Of a DNA stretch of 64,000 bases, positions 44,637 to 54,194 are shown piece after piece. Under the pieces are notes generated by a model that saw nothing but the letters and a program-made list of their open reading frames with translations, was not told the DNA's origin and made no database searches. The stretch spans positions 372,001 to 436,000 of the forward strand of contig NZ_CP151803.1 of assembly GCF_038446955.1 (NCBI RefSeq), written 5' to 3'. Positions within the stretch are counted from its first letter, which is position 1, and every line of letters starts with the position of its first letter. This DNA is from Pedobacter sp. FW305-3-2-15-E-R2A2 (lineage in GTDB: Bacteria > Bacteroidota > Bacteroidia > Sphingobacteriales > Sphingobacteriaceae). A program made the translations under genes and the position numbers.

Positions 44637-44699
44637 GAAATTTTATAAGTTTTTTCAGTAATTATATAATTTTCAAATACAGGAAGTAGGCTATGTTTG
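44637..44699 (+). promoter_or_regulatory. Operator-promoter 1 of the HMA-AraC regulon
   Basis: Direct repeats GAAATTTTATAA (44637-44648) and GTAATTATATAA (44658-44669), 9 nt apart, then 22 nt, then -7 element TATGTTTG (44692-44699). The gap has no TTG at -33. It serves the first HMA-AraC gene, with a leader of about 95 nt. Confidence 0.75.
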
Positions 44700-44800
44700 C
44701 TTAATATGATTTGATAAAACTACTCAATGAGTTAATGATTGAGATAAATCTATAATATAATGGACACTTTATGATCAGTTCAACAGTTTAGCAGGCTTTA

Positions 44801-45364
44801 ATGAAGGTGTCAATCAAGAATATGGTCTGTTATCGATGCATTGTTGTGGTAAAACAAGTGTTTGAAAAGATGCATATATTACCTGTTCGGGTACAGTTGG
44901 GAGAAGTTGAATTGGAAAGAGAGCTCTCTATGATGCAACTGAGTTATTTAAAAAATTGGCTATCAGAAAATGGGTTTGAGTTATTAGATGACCGTAAAAT
45001 GGTGTTGGTAGAAAGGGTCAAGAACCTCATTATTGAAATTATTCATGGGGCTGATAGAATTGATTTAAGCATTAAATTATCCTACCTCATTCAGCAAAAA
45101 CTTAAGGTAGATTATAATTATATCAGTTCACTTTTTTCAAATACGGAAGGCATCACAATAGAACAATATATTATTCTTCAGCGTATAGAAAGAGCCAAGG
45201 AGTTTCTAGCGTACAATGAGCTTACATTAAGTGAGATCGCTCATAAATTAGGCTACAGTAGTGTCCAGTATCTTTCTACTCAGTTTAAAAAAGCAACCGG
45301 CTTTACTCCCTCTCATTTTAAAAATATAAAAGAAAATCCGCGCAAGCCATTAGACCAGTTGTAA
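44801..45364 (+). CDS. HMA-AraC family transcriptional regulator (copy 1)
   Basis: A 187-aa two-domain regulator. Residues 1-66 form a heavy-metal-associated-like ferredoxin fold with the metal motif M-V-C10-Y-R-C13 and closing strand GFELLDD. Residues about 95-178 are an AraC-type double helix-turn-helix (ISSLFSNTEGITIEQYIILQRIERAKEFL..., LTLSEIAHKLGYSSVQYLSTQFKKATGFTPSHFK). A metal-thiol signal (copper is the likely one, given copA) could thus control DNA binding. The operator before it suggests autoregulation. The stop codon is also the first bases of the next operator. No signal peptide, so cytosolic. Confidence 0.85.
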   Translation: MKVSIKNMVCYRCIVVVKQVFEKMHILPVRVQLGEVELERELSMMQLSYLKNWLSENGFELLDDRKMVLVERVKNLIIEIIHGADRIDLSIKLSYLIQQKLKVDYNYISSLFSNTEGITIEQYIILQRIERAKEFLAYNELTLSEIAHKLGYSSVQYLSTQFKKATGFTPSHFKNIKENPRKPLDQL

Positions 45365-45424
45365 ATTCTATACATGTTTCCCTGAATAGTGTAACCCCAA
45401 CTTTAACATGCCATTTTACTTTTG
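45362..45424 (+). promoter_or_regulatory. Operator-promoter 2 of the HMA-AraC regulon
   Basis: TAAATTCTATAC (45362-45373) and TGAATAGTGTAA (45383-45394), 9 nt apart, then 22 nt, then TACTTTTG (45417-45424). It is the most divergent copy in the repeats but exact in geometry. It begins in the stop codon of regulator 1 and serves regulator 2. Confidence 0.65.
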
Positions 45425-45441
45425 AGTATAAATTTTTTGTT

Positions 45442-46029
45442 ATGAAAAAGAACAATACGTTACTAATTAAAGGGATGGTTTGTAATCGCTGCATTACCGT
45501 ATTAAGCGATGAGCTATTCAAACTCGGTTTAGATATTTCGAGTATAAATTTGGGGGAGGTCATCTTAAAAGAGAGTAACAAAACTCCTGTTGATGAACAA
45601 ACCTTAAAGGTGGTTTTACAAAAGAATGGATTCGACCTGCTCTATGATAAGAATGAGCAACTGGTCAGTCAGATTAAACTTGCCGTCGAACGCGGTATCA
45701 ATGAACAGTCTGAAACCGGAGAGCCGGTTAAATTTTCAAAGTGGATTAGTGAGGAATTACACAAAGATTATGATTCACTGAGTGCCATATTTTCCCTCAC
45801 CCAGGGTGATACACTGGAAAAGTATATTATACAAAAGAAAATAGAGGAAGTAAAGGCGCTTTTGGTCTATACAGATAAGTCGTTAACGGATATCGCCCAT
45901 GTTCTGGGCTATAGTAGTGTGGCTTATCTTTCGCGGCAATTAAAGAAACAGACAGGCTTCGATTTTGCTTATTATAAAAGAATCAGGCAGGACAAACTTG
46001 TGATTATGAAGAGAAGCAAGAGCCGATAA
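45442..46029 (+). CDS. HMA-AraC family transcriptional regulator (copy 2)
   Basis: A 195-aa paralogue of the preceding gene with the same plan: an HMA-like domain with G-M-V-C14-N-R-C17 and strand GFDLLYD (about residues 1-70), then the AraC DNA-binding region. The latter reads LSAIFSLTQGDTLEKYIIQKKIEEVKALL..., LTDIAHVLGYSSVAYLSRQLKKQTGFDFAYYK (about 100-185) and ends in a basic Lys/Arg-rich tail. The DNA-reading helix (GYSSVAYLSRQ against GYSSVQYLSTQ) is very close to that of copy 1, so both may bind the same operator. It has its own promoter, 17 nt before the ATG, and precedes copA by 84 nt. Confidence 0.85.
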   Translation: MKKNNTLLIKGMVCNRCITVLSDELFKLGLDISSINLGEVILKESNKTPVDEQTLKVVLQKNGFDLLYDKNEQLVSQIKLAVERGINEQSETGEPVKFSKWISEELHKDYDSLSAIFSLTQGDTLEKYIIQKKIEEVKALLVYTDKSLTDIAHVLGYSSVAYLSRQLKKQTGFDFAYYKRIRQDKLVIMKRSKSR

Positions 46030-46033
46030 TCTT

Positions 46034-46096
46034 ATAATTATATACATTATTCCGCCAATTGTATAATAAGCAAGGTACTCCGTCTCTTTAGTTTTG
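46034..46096 (+). promoter_or_regulatory. Operator-promoter 3 (copA)
   Basis: ATAATTATATAC (46034-46045) and CCAATTGTATAA (46055-46066), 9 nt apart, then 22 nt, then TAGTTTTG (46089-46096). The copA ATG follows at 46114, so the leader is about 12 nt. Confidence 0.75.
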
Positions 46097-46113
46097 TGCT
46101 ATAAAAAAAGAAA

Positions 46114-48375
46114 ATGGAAGCACCCACTTTAGATCAAAAACACAAAAAGAAACATTTACAAAATAGTTATATAAAAAAAACTTTCCCGGTTTTAGGGATG
46201 ACTTGCGCCGCCTGTGCAGTAAGTGTGGAAAGTATGCTTAAGTCGGCGAAAGGTGTCCATAATGCAGGTGTTAATTATGCCAATCAGACGGCCTGGGCTG
46301 AATATGACGAAACGGTCAAAGAGGAAGAATTACAAAATGTGATTCGCGGTATCGGATATGACCTTATTGTGGATGCTGAAGATCCTCAACAAATCCAACA
46401 GGATGCCCAGCTCAGGCATTATAAAGAATTGAAAAAAAGAACCATTTGGGCAGTGATTCTTTCCATTCCTATAGTGGTGATAGGTATGTTCTTTATGGAT
46501 CTGCTTTATGGTAACTGGATCATGATGGCCCTGGCCATACCGGTGGTTTTCTATTTAGGGCGCAGTTATTTTATCAATGCCGTTAAGCAGGCGAGGCATC
46601 GCAAAGCGAATATGGATACACTGGTTGCTTTGAGTACAGGAATAGCATTCCTCTTCAGTGCTTTTAATACCATCTATCCGGAGTTCTGGCACCAAAGAGG
46701 CCTCCATGCACATGTTTATTTCGAAGCAGCAGCTGTGATTATTGCTTTCATCTCTCTGGGCAAATTACTGGAGGAAAAAGCCAAGTCTAATACCTCATCA
46801 GCCATTAAGAAATTGATGGGGATGCAGCCAAAGACGGTGAACGTCATTATCGACGGCATCGCGCAGGAAATTCCTGTTTCGCAGGTTCAGGTTGGAAATA
46901 TCATTGTGGTAAAGCCAGGAGAAAAAATACCTGTAGACGGTATGGTAAGTGAAGGAAGTTCTTATGTGGATGAAAGTATGATCAGCGGGGAACCTATTGC
47001 TGTTGCCAAAACAAAGGGCGAAAAAGTGTTTGCCGGCACGATCAATCAGAAAGGCAGTTTTGAGTTTAAAGCTGAAAAAGTTGGTGGTGATACCATCCTC
47101 GCCCAGATCATTAAGATGGTACAGGACGCTCAGGGAAGTAAGGCTCCTGTACAAAAACTGGTGGATAAAATTGCAGGGATATTTGTCCCGATCGTGATTA
47201 GTATTGCTATACTTACTTTTATCATCTGGATGCTGGCAGGTGGTGAAGCAGCGTTCACCCATGCTTTACTGACTTCAGTTACCGTATTGGTTATCGCATG
47301 TCCATGTGCGCTGGGATTGGCCACGCCGACCGCGATTATGGTTGGCGTTGGAAAAGGCGCAGAAAATAATATCCTGATCAAAGACGCAGAAAGCCTGGAG
47401 CTTGGCCATAAAGTAAATGCAATTATCTTAGATAAAACAGGTACGATTACAGAAGGCAGACCTGTGGTGACGGATATGATCTGGAACAATACAACGACAG
47501 ATCAGGTGCTGAATAAACAGATTTTATACACTATGGAAGCCCAGTCTGAGCATCCACTTGCAGAAGCGGTAATCAATCGTTTAAAAGAAGAATCGGTCAC
47601 AACAGTTCGCTTAGCGTATTTTGAAAGCATTACTGGCAAAGGAATAAAGGCCGTTCAGCAGGGTATGCAATATTTTATTGGCAATAAAGCATTAATGGAT
47701 GAATATGGAGTTTCTGTGAGCCATGATTTGCTTATTCAGGCTGAAATATGGCAGGAAGAAGCGAAAACCGTCATTTATTTTTCGAATGAAAAAAGCGGGC
47801 TTGCGGCCATTGCCATTGCAGATAAAATCAAGACCACTTCGCAAGAGGCGATTGAAACACTCCAAAGCAGGGGGATCGAAGTTTATATGCTCACCGGAGA
47901 TAATAAACAAACGGCCGCCGCTGTAGCTAAACAAGTTGGGTTAAAACATTATAAAGCAGAAGTAATGCCTTCAGACAAGGCCAACTTTGTAAAAGAACTG
48001 CAATCGCAGGGAAAAACGGTAGCAATGGTTGGGGATGGGATTAACGATAGCCATGCGCTGGCACAGGCCGATGTGAGCATTGCGATGGGCAAGGGTTCTG
48101 ACATTGCAATGGATGTGGCAAAAATGACTTTGATCACTTCCGATCTGAATATGGTACCCAAAGCCTTAAAACTTTCAGGTAGAACGGTAAACACCATCAA
48201 GCAGAATTTATTCTGGGCCTTTATTTATAACCTCATCGGCATTCCGATTGCAGCCGGTGTATTGTATCCCATAAATGGATTTTTACTGGATCCGATGATT
48301 GCTGGTGCAGCAATGGCGTTAAGCTCGGTTTCTGTGGTCAGTAATAGCCTTCGGTTAAAGACTGCAAAATTGTAA
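46114..48375 (+). CDS. copA: Cu+-exporting P1B-1 ATPase
   Basis: A 753-aa copper pump of the inner membrane. One N-terminal HMA domain has C31 and C34 in GMTCAAC. Eight membrane segments are expected, with the transport motif C396-P-C398. The phosphorylation motif DKTGT is at D440, and the hinge GDGIND is at 640-645. The TM7 motif N-x6-YN (NLFWAFIYN) and TM8 motif M-x-x-SS (MALSS) are the P1B-1 signature for Cu+/Ag+. It follows the regulator pair and carries its own copy of the shared operator, and a terminator follows. Silver export is a usual side activity. Confidence 0.95.
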   Translation: MEAPTLDQKHKKKHLQNSYIKKTFPVLGMTCAACAVSVESMLKSAKGVHNAGVNYANQTAWAEYDETVKEEELQNVIRGIGYDLIVDAEDPQQIQQDAQLRHYKELKKRTIWAVILSIPIVVIGMFFMDLLYGNWIMMALAIPVVFYLGRSYFINAVKQARHRKANMDTLVALSTGIAFLFSAFNTIYPEFWHQRGLHAHVYFEAAAVIIAFISLGKLLEEKAKSNTSSAIKKLMGMQPKTVNVIIDGIAQEIPVSQVQVGNIIVVKPGEKIPVDGMVSEGSSYVDESMISGEPIAVAKTKGEKVFAGTINQKGSFEFKAEKVGGDTILAQIIKMVQDAQGSKAPVQKLVDKIAGIFVPIVISIAILTFIIWMLAGGEAAFTHALLTSVTVLVIACPCALGLATPTAIMVGVGKGAENNILIKDAESLELGHKVNAIILDKTGTITEGRPVVTDMIWNNTTTDQVLNKQILYTMEAQSEHPLAEAVINRLKEESVTTVRLAYFESITGKGIKAVQQGMQYFIGNKALMDEYGVSVSHDLLIQAEIWQEEAKTVIYFSNEKSGLAAIAIADKIKTTSQEAIETLQSRGIEVYMLTGDNKQTAAAVAKQVGLKHYKAEVMPSDKANFVKELQSQGKTVAMVGDGINDSHALAQADVSIAMGKGSDIAMDVAKMTLITSDLNMVPKALKLSGRTVNTIKQNLFWAFIYNLIGIPIAAGVLYPINGFLLDPMIAGAAMALSSVSVVSNSLRLKTAKL

Positions 48376-48396
48376 AATCGATTTACTCATTTTTCA

Positions 48397-48428
48397 AATG
48401 CCTGGCTTTTAGCCGGGCATTTTTTTTA
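48397..48428 (+). terminator. copA terminator
   Basis: AATGCCTGGCT (48397-48407), loop TTT, AGCCGGGCATT (48411-48421, one G-U pair), then a T-run. It ends the copA unit just before the next operator. Confidence 0.88.
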
Positions 48429-48440
48429 AATATTCCCACA

Positions 48441-48503
48441 GAAATTCTATAACTCTTACCTGCAATAGTATAAAGCCGAAGGTAGTGATGCCTCCTAATT
48501 TTA
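48441..48503 (+). promoter_or_regulatory. Operator-promoter 4 (efflux operon)
   Basis: GAAATTCTATAA (48441-48452) and GCAATAGTATAA (48462-48473), 9 nt apart, then 22 nt, then TAATTTTA (48496-48503). The last base of the -7 element departs from consensus (A for G). It serves the adaptor/RND/TolC genes. Confidence 0.75.
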
Positions 48504-48548
48504 TACCCATTAAAAACAACTATTTATTCCACCATTATTCATCATATC

Positions 48549-49619
48549 ATGTTAAAAGATACCAATAAACTAAAAGTTTTTTTCCTCCCTGTATTCTGCA
48601 GTATGTTGCTGATTGCCTGCGATAGTAATCAGGAAAAAAAACAAAAAATGGCAGCCGCGGCAGGTGCCAATGTGAGCAAATTACAAGTGGATGCAATTGT
48701 CGTAAGTGAAGAGAATCTGGATCAGGAAGAAGTGATTGTAGGTTCCATGGCCCCCTACAGGGAAGTTGAGATCGTTAGCGAAATCGCCCAGAAGATTGTT
48801 CAGGTCTCTTTTCAGGAAGGTGGACATGTAAGTAAAGGGCAATTGCTTTATAAGTTAAACGATGCTGACCTGAAAGCCAGGTTAAAGGGATTGAATTCGG
48901 AGTTGAAATTGGCCCGCCTGAATGAACAAAGGATCAGCAATCTACTGAAAACGGAAACTGTAAATCAACAGCAATATGATGAGACGGCAGTAAAATTACA
49001 AGCCCTGGAAGCGCAGCGGGAATTGCTTCAGGTGGAATTGAACAAGACCGAGATCAGAGCCCCTTTCTCTGGAAAGATCGGCATTTCAAATCTGGATCCG
49101 GGTTCTTTTGTATCACCGGGTATAGCGCTGGTTAGCCTGCAGGACCAGGAGACTGTTAAGATCAATTTTTCTGTACCGGAAAAGTACCTTCCACTCGTTA
49201 AAACAGGCAATAAAATTAATTTTACAACAGCGCTTTCCGATCAGCAACAGACAGCCTCCATTCAAGCGACAGAACCAGGACTTAACGCCCAAAACAGGTC
49301 ACTAAGGGTACAGGCTAATGCAGCTAATCCTGAAGGAAAGTTCAGGGCAGGTTTGTCTGTCAAGATCCATTTTCCGACATCGGCAAAAAATGCAAAAGCG
49401 ATTAGCTTACCAACCGAAGCACTCATTCCCAGCGGAGAGGGGTATAGTGTCTTTGTGTTTCAAAATGGTCTTGCTAAATCAAAGCCTGTCAGCATTGGCA
49501 ACAGAACGGAAACCTCAGCGATTATTACCTCTGGTTTAAATAATGGCGATAGTGTCATTGTATCTAATCTTCTTCGTCTTGGTGATGGCATGCCGGTTCA
49601 GGCTGTTGTTTCCAAATAA
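48549..49619 (+). CDS. RND efflux periplasmic adaptor (membrane fusion protein), lipoprotein
   Basis: A 356-aa HlyD/AcrA-type adaptor that joins the RND pump to the TolC channel. A signal sequence ends in the lipobox LLIAC (near residue 20). A barrel-sandwich part follows (VSEIAQKIVQVSFQEGGHVSKGQLLYKL), then a short helical hairpin (about 105-155), the returning lipoyl half (TEIRAPFSGKIGISNLDPGSFV) and a beta-barrel C-terminus. No His/Met-rich metal site of the CusB kind is evident. It starts 21 nt before the RND gene in one operon under the shared operator. Confidence 0.92.
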   Translation: MLKDTNKLKVFFLPVFCSMLLIACDSNQEKKQKMAAAAGANVSKLQVDAIVVSEENLDQEEVIVGSMAPYREVEIVSEIAQKIVQVSFQEGGHVSKGQLLYKLNDADLKARLKGLNSELKLARLNEQRISNLLKTETVNQQQYDETAVKLQALEAQRELLQVELNKTEIRAPFSGKIGISNLDPGSFVSPGIALVSLQDQETVKINFSVPEKYLPLVKTGNKINFTTALSDQQQTASIQATEPGLNAQNRSLRVQANAANPEGKFRAGLSVKIHFPTSAKNAKAISLPTEALIPSGEGYSVFVFQNGLAKSKPVSIGNRTETSAIITSGLNNGDSVIVSNLLRLGDGMPVQAVVSK

Positions 49620-49639
49620 TCTATTTCAAATTTAAAATC

Positions 49640-52600
49640 ATGAGTTTATCATCATTAAGTATAAAAAAACCGGTTCTGGCGGGTGTGTTTTCTGCCTTTA
49701 TCGTTATTATGGGCATCGTTGGCTGGAACTATTTAGGGGTCAGAGAATACCCCTTAACAGAACCACCGGTGATCTCGGTGGTCACCTATTATCCGGGTGC
49801 GAGCCCTGATGTGATTGCTTCCAAGATTACCAAGCCGATGGAAGAATCCATTGCTGAATCCAATGGAGTTAGGACAATTTCTTCTGAATCCAGGGAGCAA
49901 GTGAGTGTGATTTCCATAGAATTTAATCGGGATATCGATTTGGAAGATGCACTGAACGATGTTCGTGATAAGGTGGCTAAATCCAGAAAGCAGCTTCCTG
50001 CAGATGTAGATCCACCTGTTGTTGAAAAGGCTTCCTCACCTGATAACCTGGTTGCCTTTTTAGAGGTAGAAAGCGATACCAAGGACATCAGAGAAGTAAG
50101 CCATCTTGCGGCTACCATGATAAAAGACAGAATGCAGTCAATTCCAGGAGTAAACAGTGTAGCAGTGGTTGGCGAGCATAAGTATGCGATGCGGCTACGG
50201 TTTGATCCCACTAAGCTGGCTGCTTACAAGCTGACACCCGAAGACATCCGACAGGCATTGTCAAGAGAAAACCTTGATCTGCCTTCCGGAAGAATAGAAG
50301 GTGCAAACAATGAACTAAGTGTGCGTACGCTGGGCCGTTTAACTACCGTAGAAGATTTCAATGAAATGATCATTAAACGCGAGGGGAACACCGTAGTTAG
50401 GTTAAAGGATATTGGGTCAGCGAAACTGGGAGAAGAAAATGAGAGAACCGCAATTATCAATGAAACCGGCAATTTAAACCGGATTGGAGTGGGCATTGCC
50501 GTCCAGATCCAAAGGGGTGCCAACGCAATTAAGGTAGTGGATGAGTTTTACGTCAGATTAGAACAATTGCGGAAGGAAGTTCCCAAGGAATATCGGTTGA
50601 TTGTTGGTTTCGATTTCACCAGTCCCGTGCGTAAATCCATTAAGGAAGTGGAAGAAACCCTGTTCATAGCTTTTGGTCTAGTCGTGCTGATCATCTTTCT
50701 TTTCCTCAGGGATTGGCGCTCTACTATTATACCGGTGCTGGCCATTCCTGTCTCTATTCTTTCTGCATTTTTCATTATGTATGTGGCGGGGTTTTCCATC
50801 AACGTGCTCACCCTGCTGGGCCTGGTGCTTTCGATAGGTTTAGTGGTTGATGATGCGATCGTAGTGTTGGAGAATATCTATAAAAAAATTGAAGAGGGCA
50901 TGTCGCCAATCCAGGCTGCTTTCAAAGGTTCTAAAGAAATCTACTTCGCGGTAATCTCCACAACCATTACCCTGGCTGCTGTATTTATGCCAATTATTTT
51001 TATGGGTGGGATCAGCGGACAGTTGTTTAAAGAATTTGCCATTGTGGTATCGGGTTCCGTACTGGTATCTGCCTTTGTTGCCTTGACGCTTTCGCCAATG
51101 CTGAGTGCGCTGTTGTTAAAAAAGAGTGAAAAGCCAAACTGGTTGTACCGAAACACAGAGCCCTTTTTTATCCGCTTAAATGCAGGATATGCAAATTTAC
51201 TAACCGCCTTTATGAAACGCCGTTGGTTAGCTTCTGTATTTTTAATCGGCACTGCCAGTCTCATTTATTTTGTTGGGAAAAAGCTTCCTTCCGAGCTTGC
51301 ACCGATAGAAGACAGGTCCAACATGAGTTTGATCGCTATCGCCCCCGAAGGTGTTTCATTTGAATACATGCAAAAGCGAATGACCGAAGTAGGAAAATAT
51401 GTGAACGACTCTACGGGTAGCAGGTTGTATCAAACCTATTCTATGGTAGGCATTTCTTTTATTCCAGCGCCGGCACCGGTTAATATCGCTGTGCAGAGTA
51501 TTTATCTGAAAGATCCTGAAAAAGGTCAGGCCAGTGCACAGGATTTATACAATCAATATGGAATGGCATCGGCTAAGTTCAAGGGCTTTCTTTTATTTCC
51601 TTACATGCCGCCTACAATAGGTACACGTTATGGAGGTGGTATGCCGGTGCAGTATGTGCTTCAGGCGCCAACGCTGGATAGCCTTAAACAAGTGCTCCCG
51701 AAATTTTTGGCTGCAGCACGCCAGAGTAAAAAACTCATGTTTGTAGATGCCGATCTGAAAATCAATAAACCTGAGTTAAAAATAAATATAGACAGGCAAA
51801 AAGCAGCATTAATGGGTGTTTCTATACAGGAAGTATCCAGGGCATTACAGCTTTCGTTCTCCGGTCAGCGCTATGGCTATTTTTTACGATCGGACAGGCA
51901 GTATGAAGTGATTGGTCAGGTAGAACGTAAAAATAGGAATGACATTAGCGATCTGCGTTCCATCTATGTTCGTTCTTCGGACAATCAGATGATCTCTTTG
52001 GATAACCTGGTGACGATTGAAGAGGGGATCAGTCCGGCTGCGATTTATCGCTATGACCAATATACTTCGGCTTCCATTTCTGCAGGGCTGGCGCCGGGCG
52101 TAAGTCTGGCAGCGGGGATTGAAGAAATGGCACGCATCAAAAAGGAGGTCTTGAATGAAAACTTTAAAACGAGTTTAGCGGGGCAATCCAGAGATTACGA
52201 AGAAAGTCAGGGCAATATTGCTTCAACACTCATTTTAGCCTTATTACTGGTTTACATGATCATGGCTGCACAATTTGAAAGCCTTCGTGATCCGCTCATC
52301 ATCATGCTCACTGTGCCGATGGCGGTAACAGGTGCAATCCTTAGTTTATACTGGTTTAACCAGAGTTTAAATGTCTTCAGTCAGATAGGGATCATCACCC
52401 TTGTGGGATTGATCACTAAAAATGGGATCCTGATCGTAGAATTTGCCAATCATTTAAAAGAACAGGGGCTTTCAAAATATGATGCGGCTATACAAGCAGC
52501 AGTACAACGCTTCCGGCCAATTCTCATGACCTCTCTGGCGATGATATTCGGTGCGTTGCCAATTGCCATGACTGTTAACAGCCGTCAGTCGCTTGGGATT

Positions 52601-52732
52601 GTAATTGCCGGGGGATTAACCTTTGCGGGGATTCTAACCCTTTTTATTATTCCTGCGGTTTATTCTTACCTGTCGGGAACAAAACGTAAAGAAGTGATGG
52701 AAGAAGAAAATGAAGAACCGGACTCCATCTGA
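49640..52732 (+). CDS. RND multidrug efflux permease (HAE-1 type)
   Basis: A 1030-aa inner-membrane proton-driven pump of the AcrB/MdtB class with 12 expected membrane segments and two large periplasmic loops. The TM4 relay acids are seen in GLVLSIGLVVDDAIVVLENI (adjacent Asp pair, as in HAE-type pumps). The metal-type (CusA/CzcA) TM4 pattern is not present. Its substrates are therefore likely organic compounds, although it sits in a copper-linked regulon. The start MSLSSLSIKKPVLAG is standard for the family. The gene lies between adaptor and TolC genes. Confidence 0.93.
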   Translation: MSLSSLSIKKPVLAGVFSAFIVIMGIVGWNYLGVREYPLTEPPVISVVTYYPGASPDVIASKITKPMEESIAESNGVRTISSESREQVSVISIEFNRDIDLEDALNDVRDKVAKSRKQLPADVDPPVVEKASSPDNLVAFLEVESDTKDIREVSHLAATMIKDRMQSIPGVNSVAVVGEHKYAMRLRFDPTKLAAYKLTPEDIRQALSRENLDLPSGRIEGANNELSVRTLGRLTTVEDFNEMIIKREGNTVVRLKDIGSAKLGEENERTAIINETGNLNRIGVGIAVQIQRGANAIKVVDEFYVRLEQLRKEVPKEYRLIVGFDFTSPVRKSIKEVEETLFIAFGLVVLIIFLFLRDWRSTIIPVLAIPVSILSAFFIMYVAGFSINVLTLLGLVLSIGLVVDDAIVVLENIYKKIEEGMSPIQAAFKGSKEIYFAVISTTITLAAVFMPIIFMGGISGQLFKEFAIVVSGSVLVSAFVALTLSPMLSALLLKKSEKPNWLYRNTEPFFIRLNAGYANLLTAFMKRRWLASVFLIGTASLIYFVGKKLPSELAPIEDRSNMSLIAIAPEGVSFEYMQKRMTEVGKYVNDSTGSRLYQTYSMVGISFIPAPAPVNIAVQSIYLKDPEKGQASAQDLYNQYGMASAKFKGFLLFPYMPPTIGTRYGGGMPVQYVLQAPTLDSLKQVLPKFLAAARQSKKLMFVDADLKINKPELKINIDRQKAALMGVSIQEVSRALQLSFSGQRYGYFLRSDRQYEVIGQVERKNRNDISDLRSIYVRSSDNQMISLDNLVTIEEGISPAAIYRYDQYTSASISAGLAPGVSLAAGIEEMARIKKEVLNENFKTSLAGQSRDYEESQGNIASTLILALLLVYMIMAAQFESLRDPLIIMLTVPMAVTGAILSLYWFNQSLNVFSQIGIITLVGLITKNGILIVEFANHLKEQGLSKYDAAIQAAVQRFRPILMTSLAMIFGALPIAMTVNSRQSLGIVIAGGLTFAGILTLFIIPAVYSYLSGTKRKEVMEEENEEPDSI

Positions 52733-52801
52733 CAAATAAACCGCCGAAGGCAGCTTGAAGACAAATGAAAAAAATAAAACCACTGAAAAAATAATAAATA
52801 G

Positions 52802-54145
52802 ATGAAAAGGAAATTTTTAAATATACTGCTGGCTTTGCTGCTGCTGTTTTCCGGCAAGGTTTTGCATGCCCAGAAAAGAGAATTAAGTCTTGCAGAAGCA
52901 TTGGCAATGGCTGCAAATGGCAATAAGGAATTGCAGGTGCAAACGTTGGAAGAAATTCGCTATAAAGAGATTACCCGGGAAGCACAGAGCCGCCTGCTGC
53001 CCAATATCTCTGCAAACGCGGCCTATTCCCGTTACTTTGACCGTCAGGTGATCTTTCTTCCGGGGTCATTTGCCGGCACAGATAAAGCGGTACAGGATAT
53101 TGCAGTGGGAGGAAAAAATGTTTTCAATGGGTTTTTATCGTTAAATCAACCGTTGTTCCTGGAAAATGCGCGTCGCCAAAGACAGGCAGCGGTGATCAAT
53201 GAAAAAATTCAGAAAGAAAAGACTACTGACCTGCAAAGCCAACTGGCGTTTCAGATCTCAGCCAGTTATTTTAATCTGTTGCTGATGAATAACCAGCTCA
53301 GTTTACAGCAACAAAGCTTGTCGCGGAACACAAGAGCACTGGAGGATACCAGGGCCTTATTTGCACAGGGAAGAAGTCTGAAAGTAGATACCTTAAGGAG
53401 CTATATTGTCGTAGAAAACTTAAAGTCTTCCATATCTTATTTAAGCAATAATATTGAAGTAAGTGGCATTCAGTTAAAAAGGCTGATTGGCTTAAATGAG
53501 CGGGCGGAGATAAAGCCGGGCGACAGCCTCAATATTGAGTCCGATCAGGCCGAATTTTATACACTGGAACAGGCTTTGAAAACCGCTGAACTGAACCGTC
53601 ACGATCTAAAATTGCAAAGGCTTTCTATAGAACAGGGAGAAAAGCAATTGTCTGTCAGTAAAGCCGAGCACCTGCCCCAGGCTTCTATTGTAGGTCAGTA
53701 CCAGTTACAGGCACAGGCAGACCACCTGAGCCTGGGGAGCTATACCTGGCCACGCACTTCATTTCTGGGAATTCAGTTTACGGTTCCGATTTTTAACGGA
53801 AATCGGACCAACTCTCAAATCAATCAGGCCAGAATTAAGCTACAGCAGGAAAAAATCAGATTGGATGATCTGAAGGAAGAAACGAATGCACAACTAGCGG
53901 CCGTCATCAGCAGGTGGAAGGAAGCCAATGCACAATTAAGTGTTCAAAAAACAACGGTAGAAGCTGCAGAATTAAGTTATGTCATGATGAACGACCGTTA
54001 CAGGAATGGATTAAGTTCCAGACTTGAATTGACAGATGCCGAATTGGCATTAACGCAGGGTAAACTCAATTATTTACAGGCAGTATACCATCTTAAGGTG
54101 CTGCATGTTGAACTACAGCGATCGTTAGGTTTATTAAAATTATAG
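52802..54145 (+). CDS. TolC family outer-membrane efflux channel
   Basis: A 447-aa outer-membrane factor. The signal peptide (about residues 1-24, ending VLHAQ) precedes two repeats of the TolC fold: long helices such as REAQSRLLPNISANAAYSRYFD near residue 60, and a second set from about residue 260. It completes the tripartite pump with the adaptor and RND permease. It starts 69 nt after the RND stop with no promoter-like element in the gap. The following MFS gene begins 49 nt later. The true transport substrate follows the permease and is unknown. Confidence 0.92.
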   Translation: MKRKFLNILLALLLLFSGKVLHAQKRELSLAEALAMAANGNKELQVQTLEEIRYKEITREAQSRLLPNISANAAYSRYFDRQVIFLPGSFAGTDKAVQDIAVGGKNVFNGFLSLNQPLFLENARRQRQAAVINEKIQKEKTTDLQSQLAFQISASYFNLLLMNNQLSLQQQSLSRNTRALEDTRALFAQGRSLKVDTLRSYIVVENLKSSISYLSNNIEVSGIQLKRLIGLNERAEIKPGDSLNIESDQAEFYTLEQALKTAELNRHDLKLQRLSIEQGEKQLSVSKAEHLPQASIVGQYQLQAQADHLSLGSYTWPRTSFLGIQFTVPIFNGNRTNSQINQARIKLQQEKIRLDDLKEETNAQLAAVISRWKEANAQLSVQKTTVEAAELSYVMMNDRYRNGLSSRLELTDAELALTQGKLNYLQAVYHLKVLHVELQRSLGLLKL

Positions 54146-54194
54146 CTAAAACGCGCTGATATATTCCGGTAATCGTATAAAAAAATAAAAATTT

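Noticed and set aside
54169..54180. A sixth regulon operator before the MFS gene
   Set aside because: GTAATCGTATAA matches the second repeat, but the first repeat 21 nt upstream is poor and no -7 element stands 22 nt downstream (that position is inside the coding region). Treated as a half site or chance.
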